Source: Chloroflexota bacterium (lineage in GTDB: Bacteria > Chloroflexota > Anaerolineae > Aggregatilineales > Phototrophicaceae). From it: 64,000 bases of DNA. The stretch is taken from positions 18,835-82,834 of the forward strand of contig JACAER010000019.1 in assembly GCA_013388745.1 (NCBI GenBank). The letters are read 5' to 3'. A program made the translations under genes and the position numbers. Below are positions 54,739-63,967 of the stretch, one piece after another. The number at the start of each line of letters is the position of its first letter. Position 1 is the stretch's first letter. Under the pieces are notes generated by a model, which worked only from the letters and a program-made list of their open reading frames with translations, did not search any database and was not told where the DNA came from.

Positions 54739-56073
54739 ATGTATAAGTACATAATCGAAGATCATCGTCATGTCGCGCCATTTAACGAACCTGCCAGCCT
54801 GCTGACCGTCGGCACACTGCCGCTCAAACTGCATCAGGAAAACGTGTTCGCCGAAATGTTCCCGCGCGACCTGGAACTGCGCCCCACGCTGCACAGCCGC
54901 GACGATCTGCCGCGCGTCAGCGGGCAGGCCATCGTCTACCGCGACAATCTGTGGTTCGACAAAGAATTTCTCTCGTACTTCATGGAAAAAGCGCGCAAGG
55001 CGGGCCGCGCCTGCCGCGCCGCTTTCCGCGCCGATGACGTGGCCTTCAAGACCTATGCGCTGCCCCTTTCCACCACGTTCGAGGCCGGGCGCGACCGCGA
55101 AGGTCACGATATTTACCTCATTGACCTGTGGTACTTCCCGGAAGGCTATACCGCCGATGTGATGCCGGTGGTCGTCCCCAGCGACGCGCGCCAGATCGGC
55201 TTCTACAGCGTGCCCGACTTCATGTCGATGGAACAGGATCGCCTGACGCACTACGCACCCATGCGCGCCTTCATCGCCATCGAAAGTTGGGTGCATGTCT
55301 ATTTCGCTGCCATCATTTTCGGCAATTTTGCCCGCGCCAGCCGCCTCGATCACGCCATCGACCACAGCGTTTTTCTCCAGTTAAGCCTGCTCTGGCAGGG
55401 CATTCTCCAGCAAAAACAGGTCTTGAGTATCGCCCATCCCCACGTGCTGAAGATCGGCAAAAACACCACCATCCACCCCACCGCCATCATCACCGGCCCG
55501 GCGGAAATCGGCGACAATTGCAGCATCGAAGCCGGCGCCGTCATCGACAACTGCACCATTGGCGATAACGTGACCATCGACACCGGCTGCATCCTCAAGA
55601 TGAGCACCGTCGCCAGCGGCTGCTTTTTGCCCTTCCGCGCCTCGCTGTATCTGACACAGGTCATGGAAAACACGATCATCGCCCAGAACACCTGCCTGCA
55701 AATGTGCGTGGTCGGGCGCAACAGCTTTGTCGGCGCCGGCAGCACCTTCACCGACTTCAACCTCCTCGGCAGAAAACCGATTCGCGCCGTGGATATCGAA
55801 GGCAAAATCCGCGAAGTCGGGCAAATCGTGCTGGGCGGCGCGGTGGGGCACAACTGCCGCATCGGCGCCGGCATGATCGTCTTCCCCGGACGCATGATCG
55901 AATCGGATGTGGTGCTGGTGGCCTCGCCGCAGCGCCGCGTTATCCGCGATACCGTCGAATTTGAGGAAAGCGATCACCTCTATATCAAAGGCGGCACAGA
56001 AATCCACAAACGCTTTTACCCACGCCTCAACGAACAACGGGAGAGCGAAGACACCGGCAGCGATACCTGGTGA
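54739..56073 (+). CDS. Left-handed beta-helix (hexapeptide repeat) protein
   Basis: This 444-residue protein has a unique N-terminal half (about 1-230, mixed) and a hexapeptide beta-helix (about 235-425) seen as I-GKNTTIHPTAIITGPAEIGDN, SIEAGAVIDNCTIGDNVTIDTG, TIIAQNTCLQMCVVGRNSFVGAG and AVGHNCRIGAGMIVFPGRMI. Such coils form trimeric acyl- or acetyl-transferases or, without catalytic His, carriers of structure. The N-terminal part is not one I can name. The ATG at 54739 follows GGGGGAA. A TATAAT is at 54702-54707. It is next to the reductase gene. Confidence 0.87.
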   Translation: MYKYIIEDHRHVAPFNEPASLLTVGTLPLKLHQENVFAEMFPRDLELRPTLHSRDDLPRVSGQAIVYRDNLWFDKEFLSYFMEKARKAGRACRAAFRADDVAFKTYALPLSTTFEAGRDREGHDIYLIDLWYFPEGYTADVMPVVVPSDARQIGFYSVPDFMSMEQDRLTHYAPMRAFIAIESWVHVYFAAIIFGNFARASRLDHAIDHSVFLQLSLLWQGILQQKQVLSIAHPHVLKIGKNTTIHPTAIITGPAEIGDNCSIEAGAVIDNCTIGDNVTIDTGCILKMSTVASGCFLPFRASLYLTQVMENTIIAQNTCLQMCVVGRNSFVGAGSTFTDFNLLGRKPIRAVDIEGKIREVGQIVLGGAVGHNCRIGAGMIVFPGRMIESDVVLVASPQRRVIRDTVEFEESDHLYIKGGTEIHKRFYPRLNEQRESEDTGSDTW

Positions 56074-56163
56074 GCAAGGGGTGTGCGCCGGGCTGTTCCA
56101 ACCTTAAGAAACACTACGCAGCAATGACAGTAAGGCAGTACTCAGCATTTATAGAGGTCAACA

Positions 56164-57273
56164 GTGCTCGAAGACACCTTCGCGTTTATCATTCATCCGA
56201 TCACCATCAAAAAAGATGTAGCGCGCAAGTTCCCGCTGGCCGCCAAAATCTTCACCGAACCGCAGATCAATTTTCTTTCGCGTTTTTTTCCGCCGCTCTA
56301 TATCTCCGAAGTGACCGGCATCCAATCCGCTGCCACCGGCAAAGAACTGCGCGGTTGGCTGCTGGCCTGTCCGTTTACGCCGCCCACCATGATGAGCGTG
56401 CCGGTGGAAGTGGCCTATAACAAGATCGTGGCCTGCGGCAAAATGGCCGAAAAACTCGGCGCGAAAATGCTCGGTCTCGGCGCGTATACCTCGGTGGTGG
56501 GCGACGGCGGCAAAACGATCGCCGACAGGCTGGATATCGCCGTCACCAACGGCGACAGCTATACCGTCACGATGGCGGTGGCGGCGCTGCGCGAGGCCGC
56601 GCGTGTCATGGATATCGACATGCGCAAGGCGACGGTGGCCGTCGTCGGCGCGACCGGCACTATCGGCAGCACCTGCGCGCAAATGCTGGCGGGCGAAAGC
56701 GCGCGCCTGATGCTGGTCGGGCGGCGGCTGGACGCGCTGCAAAGAGTGCGCGAGCGCTGCGAAGGTCGCGGCGCACAACTGCGCGTTTCTGTCAACCTGG
56801 ACGACATTTACGACGCCGACCTGATTCTCACGGTGACGAGCGCCCTGGACAGCGTCATCGAGCCGCGCCATCTCAAGCCTGGCGTGGTGGTGTGCGATGT
56901 CGCCCGCCCGCGCGATGTCTCGTGGCGCGTGGCACAGGAACGCGACGATGTGCTGGTGATCGAAGGTGGCATGGTGGCTGTGCCCGGCGCGAACGCCGAT
57001 TTTCACTTTGATTTTGGCTTCCCGCCCAAAAAAGCCTTCGCCTGCATGGCCGAAACCATGGCGCTGGCGCTGGAAGGTCGTTACGAAGACTATACGATCG
57101 GCAAAGACATCGAGATCACGCAGGCGCTCGAAATCGACGAGATCGCCACACGCCACGGCTTTCATCTGGCGGGCTTCCGCACCTTTGAAAAGCCCGTGAC
57201 CGACGAGCAGATCGCGCGCGTGCGCCAGAAAGCCGCCGACAACCGCAAAGTGTGGAAGCCGGAGCGCGCGTAG
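56164..57273 (+). CDS. Long-chain acyl-[acyl-carrier-protein] reductase-like protein
   Basis: This 369-residue dehydrogenase-fold protein resembles cyanobacterial AAR: GLGAYTSVVGDGG (about residues 103-115), then the Rossmann motif VAVVGATGTIGSTCAQMLA (about 159-177), VCDVARPRDVSW and KKAFACMAETMALALEGRYEDYTIGKDIEITQALEIDEIATRHGFHLAG. The Cys in FACMAETM aligns with the acylation Cys of AAR. The reaction would be fatty acyl-ACP to aldehyde with NADPH. No aldehyde-deformylating oxygenase is near. GTG start with AGAGGTC upstream. The resemblance is recalled and not computed, and shikimate-dehydrogenase-like is the alternative. Confidence 0.78.
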   Translation: MLEDTFAFIIHPITIKKDVARKFPLAAKIFTEPQINFLSRFFPPLYISEVTGIQSAATGKELRGWLLACPFTPPTMMSVPVEVAYNKIVACGKMAEKLGAKMLGLGAYTSVVGDGGKTIADRLDIAVTNGDSYTVTMAVAALREAARVMDIDMRKATVAVVGATGTIGSTCAQMLAGESARLMLVGRRLDALQRVRERCEGRGAQLRVSVNLDDIYDADLILTVTSALDSVIEPRHLKPGVVVCDVARPRDVSWRVAQERDDVLVIEGGMVAVPGANADFHFDFGFPPKKAFACMAETMALALEGRYEDYTIGKDIEITQALEIDEIATRHGFHLAGFRTFEKPVTDEQIARVRQKAADNRKVWKPERA

Positions 57274-57284
57274 AAAACAGCGGC

Positions 57285-58235
57285 TTACCCTAACACGCGC
57301 CGCAGCGTTTCGCCGTCCACGTTGCCGCCGCTGACGACGACGACCGTCGCCCGATCGTCCGCCGCCAGCAGGCCGCCGCGCAGCGCCGCTACACCCACCG
57401 CGCCGCCGCCCTCCACCAGCCAGCCCTGTTCATCCACCAACCAGCGCATAGCGTCGGCGATCTGCGCTTCCGACACCAGCACAGCCTTATCCACGACCTG
57501 TTTCAACAGCGGCAGCGTGATTGACCCCTGCTCAATTTCGCCCGAAAGCGCCTCTGCCAGCGTGTCCCAGACCTGCGGCAGCGCCCTATCATAAAGCGCG
57601 TTATAAGCCGCCGGCGCCGACTCCGCGCATACGGCGATGACCTCTACCGTCGGCTTCAGGCTCTTGAGCGCCAGCCCGACGCCGGAGATCAGGCCGCCGC
57701 CGCCCGCGCACACCAGCACGCGCTCGACTTCCGGCAGCGCCTCGGCGATCTCGACGCCCATCGTGCCGGCTCCCGCCACGATCAGCGGGTGATTATAGGG
57801 CGAAATATAGGTCAGCCCTTGCGCGCGCGCCCGCCGCAGCGCCTCCGCCTCGCTCTCGTCATAATTCGCGCCGAACAGCACCGCCTCCGCGCCCCAGCGC
57901 CGCACGCCGTTGACCTTGCGTTTGGGCGTATGCGTGGGCATCAGCACGCGCGCGCGCACGCCCAGCAGCGCTGCCGCGCACGCCAGCCCCTGCGCATGGT
58001 TGCCAGAAGACGCCGCGATCACCCCGCGCGCCCGTTCCTCAGCCGGCAGTCCCAGCAGCGCGTTGAGCGCGCCGCGAATTTTGAAGGAATGCGTTTTATT
58101 GGTGTTTTCCAGCTTCAGCCACACCTTGTCTCCCAGACCCGGCGCGGCTTCCAGCGGCGTCGGCGTCAGGTACGCCGCGAGCTGCGCCCGCGCGCGCACA
58201 ATATCAGCCAATGTCACCATGCCTGCCTCACTCAT
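57285..58235 (-). CDS. Threonine dehydratase-like PLP enzyme
   Basis: The 316-residue fold-type II PLP enzyme has KLENTNKTHSFKIRGA with the Schiff-base Lys (about 50), ASSGNHAQGLACAAALLG, CAGGGGLISGVGLALKSL (phosphate loop, about 173-190) and VVVSGGNVDGETL. TdcB/IlvA catalytic parts and threo-3-hydroxyaspartate or serine racemases share this arrangement. No ACT regulatory domain is present, so it is the catabolic or racemase-like kind. Starts at 58220 or 58235 are both possible; 58235 is used. It converges with the reductase gene 11 bases away. Confidence 0.9.
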   Translation of the reverse strand: MSEAGMVTLADIVRARAQLAAYLTPTPLEAAPGLGDKVWLKLENTNKTHSFKIRGALNALLGLPAEERARGVIAASSGNHAQGLACAAALLGVRARVLMPTHTPKRKVNGVRRWGAEAVLFGANYDESEAEALRRARAQGLTYISPYNHPLIVAGAGTMGVEIAEALPEVERVLVCAGGGGLISGVGLALKSLKPTVEVIAVCAESAPAAYNALYDRALPQVWDTLAEALSGEIEQGSITLPLLKQVVDKAVLVSEAQIADAMRWLVDEQGWLVEGGGAVGVAALRGGLLAADDRATVVVVSGGNVDGETLRRVLG

Positions 58236-58365
58236 AATATTCAACGAATGCTGATGCTTTTTCGTGTTATACTCCATGTTCATGGCTCAAAACTTGGGCA
58301 TTTATACCGGTCTCATGGTATAGTATCGTCTTTATCAACGCACTGATTCGCGGGCTGGATAAGGT

Positions 58366-59238
58366 ATGCTCCCACCCAATCATATGGACGCCGTTCGCCA
58401 ACAGTACCAAACCGACGACATGCTGCGTGTGCGCCACGAAACTCATGCGCAGTACAGCGTGCCCAGGACCGATTTCCCCGCGTGGGTGCTGAGTTTTGTG
58501 CATTGGCGCGGCGACGAAGTGCTGTTAGATGTCGGCTGTGGGATCGGCCATTATTTTCAACCACTGCAACAAATGGTGCCCGGCGTGCGTTATTTCGGGG
58601 TCGATTATTCCTATGGGATGCTCAGCAAGCACCCGGACCCGGCGCACACCAGCGTCGGCGACGCGCAAACGCTGCCCTTCGCCAGCAACACCTTCGACGT
58701 TGTGATGGCGAACCATATGCTCTACCATGTGCCCGATATTGACGCGGCGCTCAAAGAATTCCGGCGCGTGCTCAAGCCCGAAGGCATCCTCGTCACCGCC
58801 ACCAACAGTATCCACACCATGCCGGAATTTCAAGTGCTGTTCCGCCGCGCCATCGTGCTGCTTTCCGCGCCGGGCAGCGCCACGCCCGCGCAGCCGCCCA
58901 TGCCCGCGCATAATCTGTTCGCGCTAGAAAACGGCACACGCCACCTGGCGCGCAACTTTTACGCCGTCGTGCGCTACGACCTGCCCGGCGCGTTCGTGTT
59001 TCCCAGCATCGAGCCGGTCATGGCCTATCTGGAAAGCACGCGCCAACTGCGCGAACCGCAGCTTCCGCGCGGCGTGCTGTGGGACGACGTGATGATGATT
59101 ATGCGCCAGCAGATCACGCACCTCATCAACCATTTTGGCGAACTGAGCGTGAACAAAATCAGCGGCGTGTTGATCGCCAGCGACAAAGGCGGCTTTATCC
59201 GCGAATACGTCGAGCATTTGCAGCGGGCGCACCCCTGA
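58366..59238 (+). CDS. Class I SAM-dependent methyltransferase
   Basis: The product has 290 residues with SAM motif I EVLLDVGCGIGHYFQPL (about 46-62), motif II YFGVDYSYGML, DAQTLPFASNTFDVVMANHMLYHVPD and VLKPEGILVTATNS. These are of the UbiE/Methyltransf_11 kind. A C-terminal helical domain (about 190-285) follows. A GATAAGGT site lies before the ATG. TTGGGC (58294-58299) and TATAGT (58319-58324) are a weak promoter pair. The acceptor is unknown. A bidirectional terminator follows. Confidence 0.9.
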   Translation: MLPPNHMDAVRQQYQTDDMLRVRHETHAQYSVPRTDFPAWVLSFVHWRGDEVLLDVGCGIGHYFQPLQQMVPGVRYFGVDYSYGMLSKHPDPAHTSVGDAQTLPFASNTFDVVMANHMLYHVPDIDAALKEFRRVLKPEGILVTATNSIHTMPEFQVLFRRAIVLLSAPGSATPAQPPMPAHNLFALENGTRHLARNFYAVVRYDLPGAFVFPSIEPVMAYLESTRQLREPQLPRGVLWDDVMMIMRQQITHLINHFGELSVNKISGVLIASDKGGFIREYVEHLQRAHP

Positions 59239-59261
59239 GCAGCCATTTTGCTGCTGCTGAA

Positions 59262-59297
59262 TAAAAACCCCGCGCCCAACGACGCGGGGTCATTTTT
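59262..59297. terminator. Bidirectional Rho-independent terminator
   Basis: Arms CCCCGCG (59268-59274) and CGCGGGG (59283-59289) with an 8-base loop. On the plus strand TCATTTTT follows, and on the minus strand GGTTTTTATTC. It separates the convergent methyltransferase and TPR protein genes. Confidence 0.9.
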
Positions 59298-59312
59298 CCC
59301 CTCGCGGCCTGC

Positions 59313-60488
59313 CTACCCGCGCAGCTCCAGGCTGACTTCGACATCGCCTTCGATCACCACATACGAGTGCATGACCAGCAGCAGATACGTGCCGCTTTCC
59401 GGCGCCTCGAAGTCCTCGATCTCGGCGTTGTAGTCGCCATCGGCGGCGTCGCGGTCATCGTTCACCATCAGCCCATCGCCATCCGGGCTGATCAGCGCGA
59501 TCAGCGGATCTACATCGTCGCGGCCTTCGACCGTGATCGTGATGCTCTGGCCTTCTTCGGCCTCGAACTCAAAAGCGTAGAAGAAGCCCTCTTCCATCGT
59601 CAGATCGAGCGTGTCGCCGTCTTCCAGCGTATCGATGTTAAAGTCGTCCGTGCCCGCGAAGACCTGCGCCCACAGATACAGATCATCGGCGGCAGCCTCG
59701 AAATCTTCCTGCGCCAGCCGTGTCAGCCCACGCCGGAAATAGGGCGGCGCATAGTCCGGGTCGATGTCGATCGCGGCGTCAAAGTCATCGATGGCGTCGT
59801 TGTACTCTTGCAGAAAATAGAAACTCCAGCCGCGCCACAAATAGTAGAAGGCATCGTCGGGCACCAGATCAATCGCGCCGGAAAAATTATCAACCGCCAA
59901 CTCGTACTCGCCCGTATCGAAGTACGCAAAGGCGATCAGTTCGTACACAACCGGGCTGGAATCGTCCATCTCAAACGCCTGCTCAAAGTCGTCTTCGGCG
60001 TCGCGGGTTTCACCCAGATGCTGGTTGGCGACCCCGCGCAGCAGGAAGCAGACGCTGTTGTCGTCGATGTCCAGCGCGGCGTTGCAGTCCTCAAAGCTGT
60101 CCTCATAGCTGCCCAGCCAGTAGTTGGCGAACGCCCGCAGCACATACGGCTCAATGCGCTCCGGGTCATCGTCGATCTGGTCGGCCAGATCGTCTACCGC
60201 CTCTTCCAGTACATCATTCGACACTTGGTTCAGGTCAAAAATGACCTGTAATTCCAGCGGCGGCGCCAGCAGGATATAAGCGCTGGCACGCCCCCAGTAG
60301 GCCGCGCCGTTCTCCGGGTCATCCTCGATCGCGCAGGTGAACTGGTCAATCGCTTCCTCATAGTCACCGTCTGCCAGCGCCGTCACGCCGTCATCGTAAC
60401 AATCGGAGCGCTGTGCCTGTGCTGGCAGCGCAAAACTCGCCAGCAGCAGCATGAGTACCAGCCACAGTATCTTCGTTTGCTTACGCAT
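59313..60488 (-). CDS. Secreted acidic TPR protein with C-terminal PPC-like domain
   Basis: The 391-residue exported protein (signal peptide MRKQTKILWLVLMLLLASFALPAQA) has TPR units at about residues 30-275, such as GVTALADGDYEEAIDQFTCAIEDDPEN and GWSFYFLQEYNDAIDDFDAAIDIDPDYA, and a beta domain at about 290-388 (FYAFEFEAEEGQSITITVEG and TYLLLVMHSY), like the bacterial pre-peptidase C-terminal domain. It is strongly acidic, mostly Asp/Glu. It probably scaffolds proteins at the envelope. The promoter is not evident. Confidence 0.88.
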   Translation of the reverse strand: MRKQTKILWLVLMLLLASFALPAQAQRSDCYDDGVTALADGDYEEAIDQFTCAIEDDPENGAAYWGRASAYILLAPPLELQVIFDLNQVSNDVLEEAVDDLADQIDDDPERIEPYVLRAFANYWLGSYEDSFEDCNAALDIDDNSVCFLLRGVANQHLGETRDAEDDFEQAFEMDDSSPVVYELIAFAYFDTGEYELAVDNFSGAIDLVPDDAFYYLWRGWSFYFLQEYNDAIDDFDAAIDIDPDYAPPYFRRGLTRLAQEDFEAAADDLYLWAQVFAGTDDFNIDTLEDGDTLDLTMEEGFFYAFEFEAEEGQSITITVEGRDDVDPLIALISPDGDGLMVNDDRDAADGDYNAEIEDFEAPESGTYLLLVMHSYVVIEGDVEVSLELRG

Positions 60489-60508
60489 GATAAAGTCTCC
60501 CAGCCGAA

Positions 60509-60739
60509 TTATCGAAAAATTGGACGATTCCTTTTGCCATCGGAAACCGCTTCTTCGCGGTATTGGCCGATCACCCGCCGCCAGAAACGCTGCGCGCGTC
60601 CATTCTGATGGGGTTCACAGACACTATAACAGGCCAGTGCGGCATAAAGCGTGTCAATGCGTAGCGATCCAGGTGGGTAGAGGTTGTGCAGCGTGGTATC
60701 GTCCTGATACGTCGCGCACAGACGGGCTATGGTGAGCAT
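60509..60739 (-). CDS. Possible small gene downstream of the kinase
   Basis: A 76-codon frame (MLTIARLCATYQDDTTLHNLYPPGS and further LRIDTLYAALACYSVCEPHQNG) lies 13 bases after the kinase stop on the same strand. It has two Cys, a basic end and host-like codon use, but no ribosome site and no recognised family. It could be a real small gene read with the kinase or a chance frame. I include it with low confidence. Confidence 0.35.
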   Translation of the reverse strand: MLTIARLCATYQDDTTLHNLYPPGSLRIDTLYAALACYSVCEPHQNGRAQRFWRRVIGQYREEAVSDGKRNRPIFR

Positions 60740-60752
60740 ACCGCCATACCAG

Positions 60753-62432
60753 CTAACTGCCTGTGACCAGCGCCGATGCCGGCCAGATGAACGTACACTG
60801 CTGTGTCTGGCCGCGCGCGACAGTCGGGCAGCGCGTGATTTCTGTGCCTTCCACCGTCACCCCGAAATCGTTCACCCCGTCGCCGCTGCGCCAGAAAGGC
60901 TGCGCTGTGGTGGGAATCTGCTGATCGTAGGGAATGCCGAGGGAATCGACACACTCGTCGTCAGTGGTGGTGTTGCGGTTTTCGATACGAATGCGCAGGC
61001 ATTGGTTGACCGGCAAAATATCGCGCGAGACATTGCCCCGATCGCCGGAGAAGCTGTTGTCGTCGCTGCCCATCACCAGCGAATGCACATTCAGCGTCAC
61101 AGCAGTATCGTTAATCATCACCAGCACATCGTAATCGTAGCTTAATGTCACGCTGGGCGGTTCGTCTGTCGGCTCTACAGCGGCTTCGCCGGCGGCTTCA
61201 GTGGCGCTGCCTGGTTGATCGGTAGCCACAGGGTTCTGCCCGCCGCTGAACAGGTCGCGCCCAAAAATGACAAAGGCGCCAATCGCCACGACCACTAAGG
61301 CCAAAAGCACGGGCAGCAGGCTGCGGCGCGGCGTTTCGGGTTTCGCGGGGGCCGCCGGCGCGGGGGCGCTGCTGGCCGCCGGACTCGCGGTTTTGGGTAT
61401 AGCGCTTTTAGACGCTTTGACATTTTCCAGTTTGGGCGTGGGCGCGCCGATCGGCGTGGGTGATGCGCCGCTGGGCACTTTCGCCAGCGGCACGGCAGGA
61501 GTCGGCTGCCCGCTGGCGCTCGTATCGCGCACGGGCTGCGTGCTGTAGGGCGGCGGCGGCGCTTCGCCTGCGGCATAGGCATAGGCACGCTTGATCGCCA
61601 GGATAAATTCGCTGGCGGTCGCATGGCGTTTCAGCGGGTCTTTTTCCAGCGCGCGCAGCAGTTCGCGTTCGACTTCGCGCGGGATATTCGGGTTAAAGGT
61701 CGAGGGCGGCGGCGGCGAGTCGCTGATATGGCTGAGCGCGATTTCCATCGGCGTATCGCCGGTGAAGGGCGTTTGTCCCGCCGCGATCTCGTACATCACC
61801 ACCGCCAGCGAATAAACGTCGCTCTGCGGCACGGCTTTTTCAGAGGCGATTGCCTGTTCCGGCGCGATATAACGCGGCGTGCCGAAGGCCGTGCCCATCG
61901 TCACATCGGAGGCGCGCAGCACCAGCCCGAAATCCGTCAGCACCGCGTAGTCGTCTTTGTCCAGCAGGATATTCGACGGCTTGACATCGCGGTGAACCAC
62001 GCCTTTGCTGTGGGCATGATCCAGCGCCGACGCCACCTGTTCCAGAATCCCCAGCGCGCGTTTGATGTCCATCTTCTGGTTGCGGCGCTTAAGCGCGGCC
62101 AGTTCGCGCGCCAGATCGCTGCCTTCTACCAGCTTCATGGCGATAAAATACAGGTCGTCGATTTCGTCGTAGTGATAGATGGGGATAATGTTGGGATGTT
62201 CGAGGCTGGCGATGGCCTGCGCTTCGCGGCGGAAGCGCGTCGCCAGTGTATTGTCGCTGTCGGCGGCGTCGTGCTGCAAGAGCTTGACCGCCACCGGACG
62301 CTGCAACTTGACATCCATCGCCTTATAGATGCGCGCCATCCCCCCGGCGGCCACCAGTTCGGTCAGCTCATAATGTCCCAACTGCCGGCCAATCATTTTA
62401 TCTTTACTGCTGCGCGGTTCTTTGGCGGACAT
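60753..62432 (-). CDS. Transmembrane Ser/Thr protein kinase
   Basis: This 559-residue PASTA-less Hanks-type kinase has an N-terminal catalytic domain (about 18-280): glycine loop VAAGGMARIYKA, VAVKLL with the ATP Lys, HRDVKPSNILL, DFG in LTDFGLVLRA, and APE in YIAPEQAIASE. A Pro/Ala-rich linker, one membrane helix (about 370-392) and an extracellular beta-rich domain (about 425-555) with four or more Cys follow. It would sense an outer cue and phosphorylate cytosolic partners. The start ATG 62432 has no strong ribosome site. It is 71 bases downstream of the receiver-roadblock gene, on the same strand. Confidence 0.93.
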   Translation of the reverse strand: MSAKEPRSSKDKMIGRQLGHYELTELVAAGGMARIYKAMDVKLQRPVAVKLLQHDAADSDNTLATRFRREAQAIASLEHPNIIPIYHYDEIDDLYFIAMKLVEGSDLARELAALKRRNQKMDIKRALGILEQVASALDHAHSKGVVHRDVKPSNILLDKDDYAVLTDFGLVLRASDVTMGTAFGTPRYIAPEQAIASEKAVPQSDVYSLAVVMYEIAAGQTPFTGDTPMEIALSHISDSPPPPSTFNPNIPREVERELLRALEKDPLKRHATASEFILAIKRAYAYAAGEAPPPPYSTQPVRDTSASGQPTPAVPLAKVPSGASPTPIGAPTPKLENVKASKSAIPKTASPAASSAPAPAAPAKPETPRRSLLPVLLALVVVAIGAFVIFGRDLFSGGQNPVATDQPGSATEAAGEAAVEPTDEPPSVTLSYDYDVLVMINDTAVTLNVHSLVMGSDDNSFSGDRGNVSRDILPVNQCLRIRIENRNTTTDDECVDSLGIPYDQQIPTTAQPFWRSGDGVNDFGVTVEGTEITRCPTVARGQTQQCTFIWPASALVTGS

Positions 62433-62503
62433 ATATCCCTATCATAAAATCGAAAAGACCGTGACAAGCGGTCTGTGCAGATAAAAGCGTACTCACATAG
62501 TAC

Positions 62504-63691
62504 TTAGGAAGGCAGCAGCCCGAGCTGCACCGCCTGATCGTAATCCAGCGCGCTGCCCTTGCGCGACTCCTGTTGCTGCTGCGCCATTTCGCCCAACTTT
62601 TCTGGGTCGAACAGGTCATCAGCCTGCGTCAGATCAAGTTTACCCAATTGATCGAAAATCCCCATATCCAGGTCTTTGATCGGTTCGGCGAACAATTTTT
62701 CCGATTCAGCCGGTTTCGCTTCTTCCTTCGGCCCGAAGTCGGCTTTCGCCAGTTCGATCACTTGCGCTTCTTCTTCCACGACGATCGGCTTGGCCTTCTT
62801 ACGGCTCAGGCGTTCTTCGCCTTCTATCGCTGCCGGGGCCGCCGGCTGGATTGTCCAGGCGCTGGTGCCCAGCAGCGCGATCAAGTCTTCTGCCGCGCGC
62901 CGCCCGTAGCGGCTGACCGCCCCAAACTGGCGGCTGCCGATCTGCCCGTCGAAAACCACCGACATGAAGTGATGCATACCGACAGATAAGACGAACACAT
63001 CATAGGTATCGCCGTCGTAAAATTGCAGCGCCGAGGCCTGCCCGCCCACCAGTTCGCGGAACTCGATATTGGTCATGACCATCGGCATCAGCGCCTTGCT
63101 CAGGCGTTCGTTGTTGACATAGCCCACCGCGCCGCGCCCCAACAGCACATCGCCGGCGCGCGTTGTCAGCACAATGGCCATCGCCCCCAGATCGCTCAAC
63201 AGCGAATCGACGATGCTCTGCGCCACGTTGACATCCAGCGCCGGCACCGGGCCGAAGTCGTGCGCCGCCTGCGCCGCCGCCGTCGGTTCTTTGAGCGCTT
63301 CCTTCATATCCTTGCCGTCCAGCGCCGCCAGCAGCACCCGCGCGAACTGCTGCGGCTCGACCGGGCGGTGCAGATAAACGAAAGGCGAGCTTTCGATAAT
63401 TTCGGCGTCCAGTTCGTCGGGGTCGTCCACATCCGCCAGGATAATGATGGCCGTGCTGGGCACGCTCTGGCTGATGCGCAGCGCCAGTTCGAACCCCTTC
63501 ATCTCCGACCCCAGTTCAAGGTCGGTCACCACCAGATTCACCCCGCCGCGCTGAATTTCTTCAAGCGCTTCGGGACCGCTGGGCACATCAATCTGAATGC
63601 TGGCGCGGTCAATCAAATCCATAGCCCCTCGCACGATGCGCGCGAGTGTCCATGTCGGGTCTACCGTCAGAATACGCGGTGTCGGAGCCAT
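62504..63691 (-). CDS. Receiver plus roadblock/LC7 domain protein
   Basis: The 395-residue cytosolic protein has a receiver domain (about 1-125, phospho-Asp in NLVVTDLELGSEMKG), then a roadblock/LC7 domain (about 155-275: VAQSIVDSLLSDLGAMAIVLTTRAGDVLLGRGAVG), and an acidic/Lys-rich end (about 290-395). Roadblock proteins act as GTPase partners, so a link with the COG2229-type GTPase of this window is plausible. It has no DNA-binding domain. It is the first gene before the kinase on the minus strand. Confidence 0.9.
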   Translation of the reverse strand: MAPTPRILTVDPTWTLARIVRGAMDLIDRASIQIDVPSGPEALEEIQRGGVNLVVTDLELGSEMKGFELALRISQSVPSTAIIILADVDDPDELDAEIIESSPFVYLHRPVEPQQFARVLLAALDGKDMKEALKEPTAAAQAAHDFGPVPALDVNVAQSIVDSLLSDLGAMAIVLTTRAGDVLLGRGAVGYVNNERLSKALMPMVMTNIEFRELVGGQASALQFYDGDTYDVFVLSVGMHHFMSVVFDGQIGSRQFGAVSRYGRRAAEDLIALLGTSAWTIQPAAPAAIEGEERLSRKKAKPIVVEEEAQVIELAKADFGPKEEAKPAESEKLFAEPIKDLDMGIFDQLGKLDLTQADDLFDPEKLGEMAQQQQESRKGSALDYDQAVQLGLLPS

Positions 63692-63967
63692 AAGCTAATC
63701 CCAAACCTGAGCGTCTAAGGGCTTTCCAACTTGAATTATACCGCAAACAAAAGCATTTGCGCGGCTTATCATTACAAGTTTTTAACTTTAACAGATTCTT
63801 GCCAAATCCGCCACATGCTAACCATATCACATTTTGCCGTAACGGGCGTTAAGGTCTTATCAAAAGGGACTGAATTCCTACGCCTCATAGGCATCAAGAT
63901 AAGCAAAAAAGGGCAACCTCAGGGAGAATGATTGTGCCAACAACATTCAAGCGAGGAAGCCCTTTTT

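Noticed and set aside
63731..63931. 66-codon frame near the window end
   Set aside because: AT-richer leader sequence without a ribosome site or recognisable product.
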